Part shown: positions 27,561 through 37,052 of the stretch, piece by piece
Position numbering within the stretch: position 1 is the stretch's first letter
Layout of the letters: every line of letters begins with the position of its first letter
Made by a program: the position numbers and the translations under genes
Source of the DNA: Ignavibacterium sp.
Lineage (GTDB): Bacteria; Bacteroidota; Ignavibacteria; Ignavibacteriales; Ignavibacteriaceae
DNA: 64,000 nt
Assembly: GCA_018335755.1 (NCBI GenBank)
Contig: JAGXRK010000051.1
Location: 186,001-250,000, forward strand
Direction: 5' to 3'
Notes under the pieces: model-generated
What the model was told of the DNA's origin: nothing
What the model saw: the letters and a program-made list of their open reading frames with translations, nothing else
Database searches by the model: none

Positions 27561-29483
27561 ATGTACGACTTCATCTTCAAGCCCTTCGATGAAATGACCG
27601 AGGAAGATTACAAAACGGTCGGTTTCAAATCCGGATTGGAAATTCATCAACAACTATTAACTGATAAAAAACTATTCTGCCGATGCCCCGCCGGCAAATA
27701 CAGTAAAGAATATGATGCGGAAATATTAAGGCACATGCGTCCCACACTTTCCGAAATGGGAGTTTATGACGGCACGGCTTTGATGGAGTTTAAAACAAAG
27801 AAGAATATTATTTATCACATAAAAAGGGAAACGGTGTGTACATATGAAATGGATGACACCCCACCGTTTTTAATCGATGAAGATGCACTTGATATTGCAA
27901 TCGGAATAGGAATATTATACAACTGTAATGTTGTTGACGAACTTCATATAGCACGCAAACAGTATTTAGATGGAAGCATTCCAACAGGATTTCAGCGCAC
28001 AGCAATTTATGCACTTGATGGATGGATTCCTTACAAGGACAGAAAAGTAAAAGTTGTTCAAATGTCAATAGAGGAAGATTCCTGCCGGGAAGTTTCAGAC
28101 ATTGGACATGAACGTGTGTATTTAACGGACAGACTCGGTATGCCGCTTATCGAAACGGTAACAGAACCGGCAATGTGTACTCCGCAGGAAGTTGCTGAAG
28201 TAGCTTGGCAGTGCAGTAAACTTGTTAGAAGCACCCAGAGAGTAAGAAGGGGAATGGGAGCCGCTCGCGAAGATGTTAATGTTAGTGTTGAGGGCGGAAC
28301 CCGTGTTGAAATTAAAGGCGTTCCTCAAATAAGTCTGATTCCTCTTCTTACTTATAATGAAGCGATGAGACAATGGAATCTTTTACGATTAAGAGAAGAA
28401 CTAAAAAAGCGCGCTATAACTTCCGAAACATTTAAAGCAGAACATTTTGATATAACAAATCTACTAAAGAAAGTTCACTATGCTCCCTTGAAATATGCGG
28501 TTGAATCAGGTATGCGAACACATTGTGTGGTGCTGAAGGGTTATAAAGACTTACTTCATTGGCAGACTCAAACAGATACTTACTTCTCAAAAGAAATTTC
28601 AGATAGAGTCAGAGTAATTGCGTGTTTAACAAGCATTCCAAACCTGATACATTCGGACAGCAAAAGCGATACTATAACATCATCTGATTGGCAGAAAGTT
28701 AAAAAGTTAACAAATGCTGTGGATAATGATACAATGGTAATTGTCTGGGGAAGTGAAGAAGATGTACAAATGGCAGTTAGTGAAATTATCATTCGTGCAA
28801 AAGAAGCAACGATCGGTATTCCATCAGAAACAAGACAGGCTATGAGTGACGGCACAAACGGATTCGAACGAATTCTTCCCGGTGCCGATAGAATGTATCC
28901 CGACACAGATCTTCCGCCAAAGAAAGTCACTCAGGAAAGATTGGACAAAATAAAATCCTGGCTTCCGGAACAGTTCTGGAAAAGAATAGAGTGGTACAAA
29001 AAGCTTGGTATTCCATCAGATACCATTGATGAACTTTCCGTTTCAAAATATGCCGAATTGTTTAAGAAAGCCGTGAATGATTGGAAGGTTGATCCGACTA
29101 CTGCAGCAGTATTCCTGATTCAATATCCAAAACGATTACAAAAGAATGGATGCATGGTTGAATGGATTAATGATGAAATGCTTACAAATGTTTTAAAAGC
29201 TTATTCTGACGGAAAAATTCCTAAAGATGCTTTGTTCATAACTTTAAAAAATGTTGTTGAACTTGGTGCTTTTACAGAAGAAGTGATTCCACAGCCATTA
29301 AATCCTGAAGATTTAGAGGAAGAAATTAAATTACAGTCAGAACAGTTCAAGCAAATAAAACTTTATTATTCCGCAAATAAAGAGAAGGTATTGATAGGAT
29401 TGTTAATGAATAAACTTCGCGGAAGGATTCCGGCTAAAGTAGTTTCAGAAAAAATTGGGTTGAAGAATGGAGCTAGATCATGA
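27561..29483 (+). CDS. gatE: Glu-tRNA(Gln) amidotransferase subunit E, archaeal type
   Basis: 640 residues, the size of archaeal GatE. Signatures are GFKSGLEIHQQL (21-32), the zinc-type cysteines C40 and C42, KRETVCTYEMDDTPP, ARKQYLDGSIPTGFQRT, MSIEEDSCREV, and RRGMGAAREDVNVSVEGG with VEIKGVPQ. A central domain (about 300-430) corresponds to the aspartyl-tRNA-synthetase-like insertion that separates GatE from bacterial GatB. The C-terminal helical/YqeY-like tail ends LMNKLRGRIPAKVVSEK. GatE phosphorylates and transamidates Glu-tRNA(Gln) using ammonia made by GatD. It overlaps gatD by 4 bp (ATGA). Bacteria normally use GatCAB, so its presence here is unusual. Confidence 0.94.
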   Translation: MYDFIFKPFDEMTEEDYKTVGFKSGLEIHQQLLTDKKLFCRCPAGKYSKEYDAEILRHMRPTLSEMGVYDGTALMEFKTKKNIIYHIKRETVCTYEMDDTPPFLIDEDALDIAIGIGILYNCNVVDELHIARKQYLDGSIPTGFQRTAIYALDGWIPYKDRKVKVVQMSIEEDSCREVSDIGHERVYLTDRLGMPLIETVTEPAMCTPQEVAEVAWQCSKLVRSTQRVRRGMGAAREDVNVSVEGGTRVEIKGVPQISLIPLLTYNEAMRQWNLLRLREELKKRAITSETFKAEHFDITNLLKKVHYAPLKYAVESGMRTHCVVLKGYKDLLHWQTQTDTYFSKEISDRVRVIACLTSIPNLIHSDSKSDTITSSDWQKVKKLTNAVDNDTMVIVWGSEEDVQMAVSEIIIRAKEATIGIPSETRQAMSDGTNGFERILPGADRMYPDTDLPPKKVTQERLDKIKSWLPEQFWKRIEWYKKLGIPSDTIDELSVSKYAELFKKAVNDWKVDPTTAAVFLIQYPKRLQKNGCMVEWINDEMLTNVLKAYSDGKIPKDALFITLKNVVELGAFTEEVIPQPLNPEDLEEEIKLQSEQFKQIKLYYSANKEKVLIGLLMNKLRGRIPAKVVSEKIGLKNGARS

Positions 29484-30868
29484 TTAATAACGAAGACTAT
29501 AAAGGTTACCGCGGAACAGCATTAAACACTTTACAAAAGTTTAAAACCCCAATTTGGAGTGATGTTGAAATTATTACGGATGACGGAACATATAAAGGAT
29601 TAATTCTTCCGCGCTCTGAAACTGCAGATGAATTTCACATAGTCCTTAAAATGCCGATCGGATACAACATTGGAATTGCTGCAGAAAAAATAAAAGAAGT
29701 AAAAATATTCGGCAGACGTGAAGCCAAGTATAAAATTCCGGAAAAAGATTTTCCTTACGATCCTAAAAAACCAAGAGTGAAATTATTGGGAACCGGAGGT
29801 ACAATTGCATCGCGACTTGATTACAGAACCGGTGCGGTTATTCCGGCATTTTCACCGGGAGAACTTTACGGCTCTGTTCCTGAACTTGCTGATTACTGTA
29901 ACCTTGAAACAGAAAAACTTTATGGTGAATTCAGTGAGAACATTGGACCGAAACACTGGAAGGGTGTTGCAGAAGCCATAGGAGAAGAAATTGAAAAAGG
30001 TGTCCAGGGAATTGTAATAGGACACGGAACAGACATTATGCATCATACCGCGGCGGCATTATCATTTATGGTTCAAAACTCTCCAGTGCCGATCGTAATG
30101 GTTGGCTCGCAGCGTTCCAGTGACCGCCCGTCATCAGATGCAGCATTGAATCTTATTCACTCGGTTAAAACAGCAACAGAAAGCGACATTGCAGAAGTAA
30201 TGGTTTGTATGTTTGGACCTACATCAGATATTTACGGATTACTTCACCGCGGAACGCGTGTAAGAAAAATGCATTCAAGTTACAGATCAACTTTCAGAAC
30301 AATTGGTGATATACCCATTGCTACCGTGAGCAAAGAAAAGATCACTCCGCTAAGAGGTGATTATAAGAGAAGGAGAGATGATAAAGATGTAATTATAAAT
30401 CCCGTTTTTGAGGAAAAAGTTTCTATCGTTTATTACTATCCTAATATGCAGCCGGATATAATTGATTCACTTGTTAACAACGGTTACAAGGGAATTGTAA
30501 TTGCGGGAACGGGACTCGGACATGTAAACAAACCAATGTATCCCGCACTAAAACGTGCAAGGGAAAAAAATGTTGCTGTTTATATGACTGTGCAGACTTT
30601 GTGGGGATATGTCCAAATGTATGTTTACGACACGGGCAGAGATATGATGGAACTCGGAGTTGTGCCTGCTGCAAATATGCTTCCGGAAGTTGCTTATGTA
30701 AAACTCGGCTGGGCATTAGGACAAACAGATGATTTGGAAAAAGTAAAAGAAATAATGCTGACTCCAATTGCCGGAGAAATAACCGAACGCGAACCAAGCA
30801 ACGGTTATTTAATTTACCAGGGCGGCTTACCGGAAGTAGAAGAGTTTATAAGTCAGTATAGGAAATGA
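29480..30868 (+). CDS. gatD: Glu-tRNA(Gln) amidotransferase subunit D, archaeal type
   Basis: 462 residues, far longer than a free L-asparaginase (about 330). The N-terminal 80 residues form the Tudor-like domain specific to GatD (DVEIITDDGTYKGLILPR, FHIVLKMPIGYNIGI). The amidase part has KLLGTGGTIASR with T108, GHGTD with T184 and D185, and VGSQRSSDRPSSDAALN (208-224); the fourth catalytic residue is probably K263 in RVRKMH. The enzyme releases ammonia from glutamine or asparagine for transfer by GatE. Translation is coupled to gatE by an ATGA overlap. Confidence 0.95.
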   Translation: MINNEDYKGYRGTALNTLQKFKTPIWSDVEIITDDGTYKGLILPRSETADEFHIVLKMPIGYNIGIAAEKIKEVKIFGRREAKYKIPEKDFPYDPKKPRVKLLGTGGTIASRLDYRTGAVIPAFSPGELYGSVPELADYCNLETEKLYGEFSENIGPKHWKGVAEAIGEEIEKGVQGIVIGHGTDIMHHTAAALSFMVQNSPVPIVMVGSQRSSDRPSSDAALNLIHSVKTATESDIAEVMVCMFGPTSDIYGLLHRGTRVRKMHSSYRSTFRTIGDIPIATVSKEKITPLRGDYKRRRDDKDVIINPVFEEKVSIVYYYPNMQPDIIDSLVNNGYKGIVIAGTGLGHVNKPMYPALKRAREKNVAVYMTVQTLWGYVQMYVYDTGRDMMELGVVPAANMLPEVAYVKLGWALGQTDDLEKVKEIMLTPIAGEITEREPSNGYLIYQGGLPEVEEFISQYRK

Positions 30869-30939
30869 AAAAAAGCCAAATTTGTTAAGTAGTTTATTTG
30901 TATCTTCAAACAGAAAACATCATTAAGTTGAATTCACTT

Positions 30940-31509
30940 ATGAAACAAAACAATAATGATGGGTTTATACCCGCCCACGGGGGGTATAAAAATTTACAGT
31001 CCTATAAAAAGACTGAAATTATTTATGACGGAACCGTTTATTTCTGTAATCGCTTCTTAAAAAGAGGAGATCGCACAATTGATCAAATGGTTCAGGCAGC
31101 AAGATCCGGTAAACAAAACATAGCCGAAGCGAGTATTTTTTCGGGAACATCAAAAGAAGCCGAAATAAAACTTACCAATGTAGCGCGCGCAAGCCTTGAA
31201 GAATTATTAACCGACTATAGAGATTTTCTGCGACTAAGGAAACTACCCGAATGGGATAAAAGCCACCCATATGTAAACCGTTTACGAGAGCTCAATAAAA
31301 TACCAGAAGCCACATACGAAACATTCCGCAAAGGAATAGAACACGAAGATCCGGAAATATGTGCTAATGTATTAATTGGGTTAATTAAAGTTGCTTCGTA
31401 TTTATTAGCGAGACAAATAAAAAAATTAGAAGAGGAGTTTCTTAGAGATGGCGGTCTCAGAGAGAGAATGACAAAGGCGAGAATTAATTCGCGTAAAAAA
31501 GGACAATAA
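30940..31509 (+). CDS. Four-helix-bundle protein (23S rRNA IVP-like, suffix-domain type)
   Basis: 189 residues from the ATG at 30940; a TTG at 30898 is possible but gives an odd N terminus. The core resembles S23/IVP four-helix-bundle proteins: TIDQMVQAARSGKQNIAEAS (helix 2), EIKLTNVARASLEELLTDYRDFL, and C-terminal helices up to about 170. The preceding HGGYKNLQSYKKTEIIYD and extended length fit the four-helix-bundle suffix subfamily. Such genes occur as insertions in 23S rRNA and as scattered copies in Bacteroidota. It is 71 bp after gatD; the terminal repeat overlaps its stop codon. Function unknown. Confidence 0.85.
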   Translation: MKQNNNDGFIPAHGGYKNLQSYKKTEIIYDGTVYFCNRFLKRGDRTIDQMVQAARSGKQNIAEASIFSGTSKEAEIKLTNVARASLEELLTDYRDFLRLRKLPEWDKSHPYVNRLRELNKIPEATYETFRKGIEHEDPEICANVLIGLIKVASYLLARQIKKLEEEFLRDGGLRERMTKARINSRKKGQ

Positions 31510-31572
31510 AGACTTAAAGGACTAAAACTTTTGATAGCAATAGTTATCGTCGTTTTAGTCCTTTAAGTCTTT
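31508..31572. repeat. Perfect 21-bp inverted repeat at the 3' end of the four-helix-bundle gene
   Basis: Arms at 31508-31528 and 31552-31572 are exact complements over 21 bp, separated by 23 bases; the loop itself has a weaker GATAGC/GTTATC pairing. The left arm begins at the last two bases of the stop codon. It is a strong hairpin but lacks a T-run, so it may be a mobile-element end as well as a terminator. Confidence 0.85.
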
Positions 31573-31673
31573 AAGAGAGCATAATAAATTAGCAGCCATC
31601 TGTTGACATTATAAATTTTATTATTTATTTGATATTTATTGTAATCAGATTTTTAATTACCCAGGAGGAGAAA

Positions 31674-32948
31674 ATGAAAACAATAGCAAAAACATTTGTT
31701 TTATTTTTATTAACCGCTAATCTCTTCGGGCAGACCACGTATAACTACACAAATATCTTCTTCCTTGATGAAAACCACGGCTGGATACTTGGCACCAATG
31801 GCAACCTCTGGAAAACAACTAATACAGGTATTACATGGGAACATATTTATAATAATGATATAAACGGCGGAATTGGTCTTCAGTTTACTAGTCCAACAAC
31901 GGGCTGGATAACAAAACAGTCTGAACTTTTTACTACTTCAGATGGCGGGTATACCTGGCGGATTGTTTTTACAAACCCGTACAATGTAAATCCTTCAAAC
32001 TCTTATTTTATAAATGACAGCGTTGGATTTATAGCAAGCGATTCTGCCTTAGTGAAATCAACCTTATTCCGGACAACTGACGCGGGAGATAACTGGATAG
32101 TATTAACTGATACTTTAATTGGCATAACCACACCATATTTCTTCAGTGAAAATCTTGGTTTTATATTATGTGGCGATGGCAATCAAGCAAGTGTTTTCAA
32201 GACCACAGATCTTGGAAATAATTGGATTCTTTTAAACGAGTGTGGTTCTGTCGATGGCTGTGGATATGGACCAATTCAGATGCTAAATGAAAATGAAGGT
32301 TATCTGGCATATCATTGGGTTAATGTATTTGGTGTTACTTCGATCTTAAAAACAACTAATGGTGGAAACACCTGGTAAGGAGGAGGCTTTTCAAACCCGA
32401 TCTTCAACTTTGGTGTCACGGATTTTAATTTTCTGTCTTTTCAAAATGGCTGGGTTACAACCAATAATAGAAATATCTTCCGAACAACAAACGCTGGCAC
32501 TGCCTGGGATACGCTTCAAAACGGTTTATCATTAAATGAGGTTATTAAAAACTTCGAATTTTTTAACTCAAACATTTCTTATGGAATAAGCTCAAACCAG
32601 ATTTACTTTACAAATGACGGCTGGGTTACATATTCAAAAGTGGATTCTATAGTTACTCATGTTGAGAACCCGGGAACAATACCAAATGAGTTTACACTTT
32701 ATCAGAATTATCCCAATCCATTTAATCCAACAACAGTAATCAGTTATCAGTTACCGGTGAGCAGTAATGTATCAATTAAAGTTTATGATTTGCTGGGAAG
32801 GGAAGTCTCAACTTTAGTTGAAGAGTATAAGCAGGCAGGGAAGTATCAGATAAATTTTAATGCCGATGGATTATCAAGCGGAGTGTATTACTATCAACTG
32901 AAAACCGGCAATTTCATTCAGACAAAGAAATTGATTTTTTTAAGGTAA
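31674..32948 (+). pseudogene. T9SS-exported BNR/YCF48-like repeat protein broken by one stop codon
   Basis: The ATG at 31674 follows AGGAGG at 31663-31668 and starts a signal peptide (ending LFGQ). Repeated blocks such as WKTTNTGITWEHI, FRTTDAGDNWIVL and LKTTNGGNTW are BNR/YCF48-type propeller repeats. The frame stops at TAA 32376-32378 but continues in the same frame (FRTTNAGTAWDTL) to a full T9SS sorting domain with NYPNPFNPTTVISYQLPV and a final LIFLR, stop at 32948. The whole would be 424 residues with one internal stop. A nonsense mutation, sequencing error or readthrough are the alternatives; without the sorting domain the short product could not be exported by T9SS. Confidence 0.85.
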
Positions 32949-33006
32949 AGCTCTTTGGTTAATATCTTGCATTAATAAAAATATAAGAAAGATAATATTA
33001 AAATTA

Positions 33007-34239
33007 CTAATCAATTCTCATCATAGATGGTTTTCGTTCTGCTCTTAATTTTTTGGAAACACGTTCTGCTTTCCTGAAAACACGCAGAAAATTTTCACCC
33101 GCAAGCTTTTTTAAATCAGTTTCTGTCCAGCCTCTTCTGGCAAGCTCGGCAAATAAATCAGGGAATTTGGAACAATCCTCAAGTCCCTCAACAGTGCCCG
33201 TGAATCCGTCAAAATCAGAGCCGATACCGACATGATCCACGCCAATTATACTTTTTAAATAATCAATATGATCAGCTACCTCTGAAAGTTTTACAATTGG
33301 TGCGGGATTCTGTTTTTTCCATTTTTCAATTTTTTCTTTTGATGTTTCTCTGCTCTCTTTTTTTAGCGAATCAAAAACAGCTTCATAAACTTCAAACCAG
33401 TCTGCAAAACTCTGATTTATAAAAAATGGGACAAAACTTACCATTATGATTCCATTATTTTCTTTTAGCATTAAAAGAATGTCATCCGGGACGTTACGGT
33501 TTGTGTTTACATATTTTCTAACATTTGAGTGTGAATAAATAACTGGGGATTCGGAAACTTCAAATACATCTTTCATCACATCATCTGAAACGTGAGAAAT
33601 ATCAACCAGCATACCGAGCCGGTTCATTTCTCTAACAACTTCTTTACCGAATTCATTTAAGCCATTGTGTTTAGCTGAATCAAGTCCGGCATCAGCCCAG
33701 TCGTGGGAGTAGTTCCAGGTAAGCGTCATATATCTTACACCAAGCTCATAATAAAGTCTTAGCAATGGAAGAGAATTTTCAATTTCTTCGCCACCTTCAA
33801 TATTCATGAGCATCGCTATCTTTTTCTGATTGAAGGCATTAGAAATATCATCAGCAGAACGTGCAAACAAAAAATCATCTTTGTATCGCTCCGAAATACG
33901 ATAAAAACAATCAATGGTTCCCATCATTGTTTTAGTAACAGCTTTGTCGTTCATACTAAATACAGTAAAAAACTGAGCACCGACCTTACCTTGTCTTAAA
34001 CGAGGAATATCTGTTTGTCCTGTTGTGGTTTTGGAAATATCATACTCATCAAGATTACCTTTTCTATCTTTATAGTAGTAGTAATGAAGCAGCAGATCAT
34101 TGTGTCCATCCACAAGTGGAACTGACTCAAGAACCTTGTTAGCCAGTTCGTAATGCTCATCAGTAGGTGATTGGGAATATGTTTCTGACAATGATAGAAT
34201 AAATACAGAAACAATAAAGGAGATAAAAATTGCTTTCAT
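33007..34239 (-). CDS. Membrane dipeptidase (renal dipeptidase family M19)
   Basis: 410 residues with a signal peptide (about 1-23). The zinc-binding pattern LVDGHND with H46 and D48, then NIEGGEEIE, DISHVSDD, YSHSNVR and VGIGSDFDG, is complete for family M19 metallopeptidases, which hydrolyse dipeptides (and some D-amino acid or beta-lactam amides) outside the cytoplasm. The 410-residue length and the domain end RRGWTETDLKKLAGENFLRVF fit the family. It is flanked by T9SS cargo genes and a terminator, and is likely transcribed alone. Confidence 0.94.
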   Translation of the reverse strand: MKAIFISFIVSVFILSLSETYSQSPTDEHYELANKVLESVPLVDGHNDLLLHYYYYKDRKGNLDEYDISKTTTGQTDIPRLRQGKVGAQFFTVFSMNDKAVTKTMMGTIDCFYRISERYKDDFLFARSADDISNAFNQKKIAMLMNIEGGEEIENSLPLLRLYYELGVRYMTLTWNYSHDWADAGLDSAKHNGLNEFGKEVVREMNRLGMLVDISHVSDDVMKDVFEVSESPVIYSHSNVRKYVNTNRNVPDDILLMLKENNGIIMVSFVPFFINQSFADWFEVYEAVFDSLKKESRETSKEKIEKWKKQNPAPIVKLSEVADHIDYLKSIIGVDHVGIGSDFDGFTGTVEGLEDCSKFPDLFAELARRGWTETDLKKLAGENFLRVFRKAERVSKKLRAERKPSMMRID

Positions 34240-34312
34240 TGATCTTCTTTGATAATAATGATTAGCTCAAAATTGCGGAAATAAGTTGTAATGAACAACA
34301 CCTGCTAAAAAA

Positions 34313-34337
34313 AAGAGACAGAAATAAACTGTCTCTT
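34313..34337 (-). terminator. Rho-independent terminator of the BNR/P-domain gene
   Basis: AAGAGACAG (34313-34321) and CTGTCTCTT (34329-34337) form a perfect 9-bp stem; on the minus strand a run of T follows. It lies 25 bp after the stop at 34363. Confidence 0.9.
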
Positions 34338-34362
34338 AATTATAATTAAAAGATGTTTTCTG

Positions 34363-37005
34363 TTATCGAAGTACAATCATTTTCTTTGTTTCAATAAAGG
34401 AGCCTGCTTGCAATCTGTAGAAATAAATTCCGCTTGATAATGCATCGGCATTAAAATCAAACTCATAACTTCCGGCTGGTTTTTGTTCGTTGACAAGTGT
34501 TGCTGCTTCTCTACCAAGTAAATCGTAAATCTTAAGTGATACGTGCGATATGCCGGATACTTGATACTTGATCCTTGTTGAAGGATTAAATGGATTTGGA
34601 TAGTTTTGATGCAATACAAAATCTACAGGATATATCATATCATTATCCTCAGTGCTTAGTACCGGCGAATCAAGACTGATCTGGATAGACCAACCAGTTA
34701 AAGTTCCATCATTGCCAGAGTAACCATCAATAATTTTGAGTTCCCAATCACCATAAGGATCTAATCCCTGAAAAGCACTAAGCGGTTTGAATGGTTTGTA
34801 AAATTCGGTAAATGGTGAAGTTCCATTTCCGATCAATTCCTCTGCTTCATCACTTAACAAAGTAGAATAAAAATTCTTACCGCTGCCGCCTGCTTCCAAA
34901 ACGAGAGTATCGGTAACGCCATTGTGTGATAATGTTATAGTCAAGTCTCCTGTTCTTTGGTGTAAAATTTCATCTATTGAAACTTCAACTGAAGCGACAC
35001 TAACATTAATGTTTTTATTAAAAGATTTTGGTGGTGGCGGGTGATTAATTGAAATTATACTGATCGTAGGACCGGAATTTGAAATAGGTAAGTTTAAGTT
35101 TTTTAGAGAATCAACAAATGTTTGAGATGTTGTTGAATTTACTGTTCGCCAAACAACTGATGAAGCAGCAAAAAGTCTGTCATTTGAATTTACTGCTAAA
35201 TTGTTTATTTGCATATTCCCAATAAGTTGCCCGGTTGTAATGTTGTTCCAGGAGTAACCATTATTTGTAGAGCGATATATTCCTCTGCCAGGAATATTAG
35301 GTACGGCTGCAAAAACATGATTAAAAGAATTTGTTGCAATTGTTTCTACTAAGCCTTGTATCCCATTATTTCTTTTAACCCAACTGTTCCCATTATTGTT
35401 AGATATGAATATTCCTTCATGATCAGGTCCATTATGAGAATAAACATATATAACACCGTTTGGTGAAAATGAAATATTACTAACTACTAATGGATAAGTA
35501 GAGTCTGCCACCAAACCATTTACAATTTTTGTCCAACTACTTCCTGAGTTTGTTGATCTATAAAGCCCATTATAATTTATATCTGCCGTTGCAAATACAT
35601 CTCCGTTAGATTTTACAGCAACCTTACCAATAGAAGTTTGCCAGTTGGGATCAATAATTATACCTTGATTAATTTCCGTCCAATTTACTCCATTATTTGT
35701 TGAGCGATAAACTCCGATACCGGTTCCAGCAAATAAAAATCCATTTAAATTATTGATTCCTAAGGAGTGCACGGCATTAAAAATTCCATTACTTACATCA
35801 TACCAGCTATCACCATTATCGGTAGAGTGGAATACACCGAACGATCCAGAGCTAACAAAAATATGTCCGGTATCATTTACAGCAATTGATGAGAGATAAA
35901 AATCAGAAGAAAAAGCTGGAAAGCCCTGGTTTGCCGAAGACCAGTTACTACCGCTATTTGTTGATTTGAAGACACCCTCGTTAGTCCCGGCAAATAAATC
36001 TGTTCCGCTGATAAACAGGTTCATCACAAAATTGCCAGTTAAACCATTATTAATTGCTGACCAATTAGCACCATCGTTTGATGATACAAACACACCGGCT
36101 CCTCTTGTTCCAGCAAAAATATTATTTCCGCTAATAATGAATGTCTGAACGTATGGATAGGTAAGACCATTATTCACGGCTGTCCAGTTTGTCCCATTAT
36201 CTGTTGAGTAAAATACTCCGCCCCCGTAAGACCCGGCAAATAATTTTGAGCCGTTTTTAATCAAAGCATTTATGTACCTTGCAAAAACCGGTATACCATT
36301 GTTAATCTCACTCCAACTTGTACCGCCATTATCAGAATAAAAAACTCCGCCGTTGGTTCCGGCATACAGATTATTACCTTCCGATATAAGAGCATTAACA
36401 ATTGTATATGTCAGACCGGAATTTATTTGCGACCAGCTTATTCCATTATTTGAGCTAACAAACACACCGTTTTTTGCTGTACCCGCAAATACATTACTGC
36501 CATCTGAAGTTAACGCTGTTATCCTAAGATCAGTTAGTCCGTTATTGATAGAAGTCCAACTTGTACCATTGTTTGTTGATAAATATACGCCGCCTCTGAT
36601 AGTTCCGATGTAACAATTATTCCCGACAACAATAATAGAAGAGACTGCGAAATGAGATAAACCATTATTACTTGCGGTCCAACTCGTTCCATTATTACTG
36701 GAATGAAAAACTCCACGGGCGGATGTACCTGCAAGAAGATTTCCATTACCTGTCTTTGCAATAGATTTAACGCCAGTATTAACCAAAGTCTCACTTACCC
36801 ATTCCCAATTATCTCCATCATCAGTTGTTGACCAAATGCCATCAATTAGACCAACATAAAGTTTATCGTTTTTATCTATTACCATCGCAACCGATGACAG
36901 TCCGCCTGGAATCTGTGTACTTTCCCAAATTTGACCATTTATATGTGTGACAAAAACAATTGCCCAAATGATTATAATTAACAATCTACGCAGTGAAGTT
37001 TTCAT
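34363..37005 (-). CDS. T9SS-exported BNR-repeat protein with P-domain
   Basis: 880 residues with a signal peptide (about 1-25, INGQ). About 12 propeller repeats follow, each with the pattern F(Y/H/V)S(S/T)(D/N)NGxxW and xGxNxFAGTxxGGVF, filling residues 30-640. Residues about 650-790 form a proprotein convertase P-domain (HQRTGDLTITLSHNGVTDTL, GDWELKIIDGYSGNDG). The last 80 residues are a T9SS type A sorting domain with NYPNPFNPSTRIKYQV and LKIYDLLGRE. The gene is a close paralog of the next upstream one. Probable surface-attached or secreted adhesive or binding protein; no catalytic residues seen. Confidence 0.92.
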   Translation of the reverse strand: MKTSLRRLLIIIIWAIVFVTHINGQIWESTQIPGGLSSVAMVIDKNDKLYVGLIDGIWSTTDDGDNWEWVSETLVNTGVKSIAKTGNGNLLAGTSARGVFHSSNNGTSWTASNNGLSHFAVSSIIVVGNNCYIGTIRGGVYLSTNNGTSWTSINNGLTDLRITALTSDGSNVFAGTAKNGVFVSSNNGISWSQINSGLTYTIVNALISEGNNLYAGTNGGVFYSDNGGTSWSEINNGIPVFARYINALIKNGSKLFAGSYGGGVFYSTDNGTNWTAVNNGLTYPYVQTFIISGNNIFAGTRGAGVFVSSNDGANWSAINNGLTGNFVMNLFISGTDLFAGTNEGVFKSTNSGSNWSSANQGFPAFSSDFYLSSIAVNDTGHIFVSSGSFGVFHSTDNGDSWYDVSNGIFNAVHSLGINNLNGFLFAGTGIGVYRSTNNGVNWTEINQGIIIDPNWQTSIGKVAVKSNGDVFATADINYNGLYRSTNSGSSWTKIVNGLVADSTYPLVVSNISFSPNGVIYVYSHNGPDHEGIFISNNNGNSWVKRNNGIQGLVETIATNSFNHVFAAVPNIPGRGIYRSTNNGYSWNNITTGQLIGNMQINNLAVNSNDRLFAASSVVWRTVNSTTSQTFVDSLKNLNLPISNSGPTISIISINHPPPPKSFNKNINVSVASVEVSIDEILHQRTGDLTITLSHNGVTDTLVLEAGGSGKNFYSTLLSDEAEELIGNGTSPFTEFYKPFKPLSAFQGLDPYGDWELKIIDGYSGNDGTLTGWSIQISLDSPVLSTEDNDMIYPVDFVLHQNYPNPFNPSTRIKYQVSGISHVSLKIYDLLGREAATLVNEQKPAGSYEFDFNADALSSGIYFYRLQAGSFIETKKMIVLR

Positions 37006-37052
37006 TTTACTTACCTATATATCTTAAATTAATTTGTACTTATTCTTATCGC

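Noticed and set aside
29480..30868. Plain L-asparaginase
   Set aside because: The N-terminal Tudor-like domain and the ATGA overlap with gatE identify GatD.
30940..31509. Four-helix-bundle protein as a DGR accessory (Avd)
   Set aside because: No reverse transcriptase, template repeat or variable repeat is nearby.
31603..31608. TTGACA as a -35 box for the BNR gene
   Set aside because: No matching TATAAT lies 16-18 bases downstream, and the group uses other promoter boxes.
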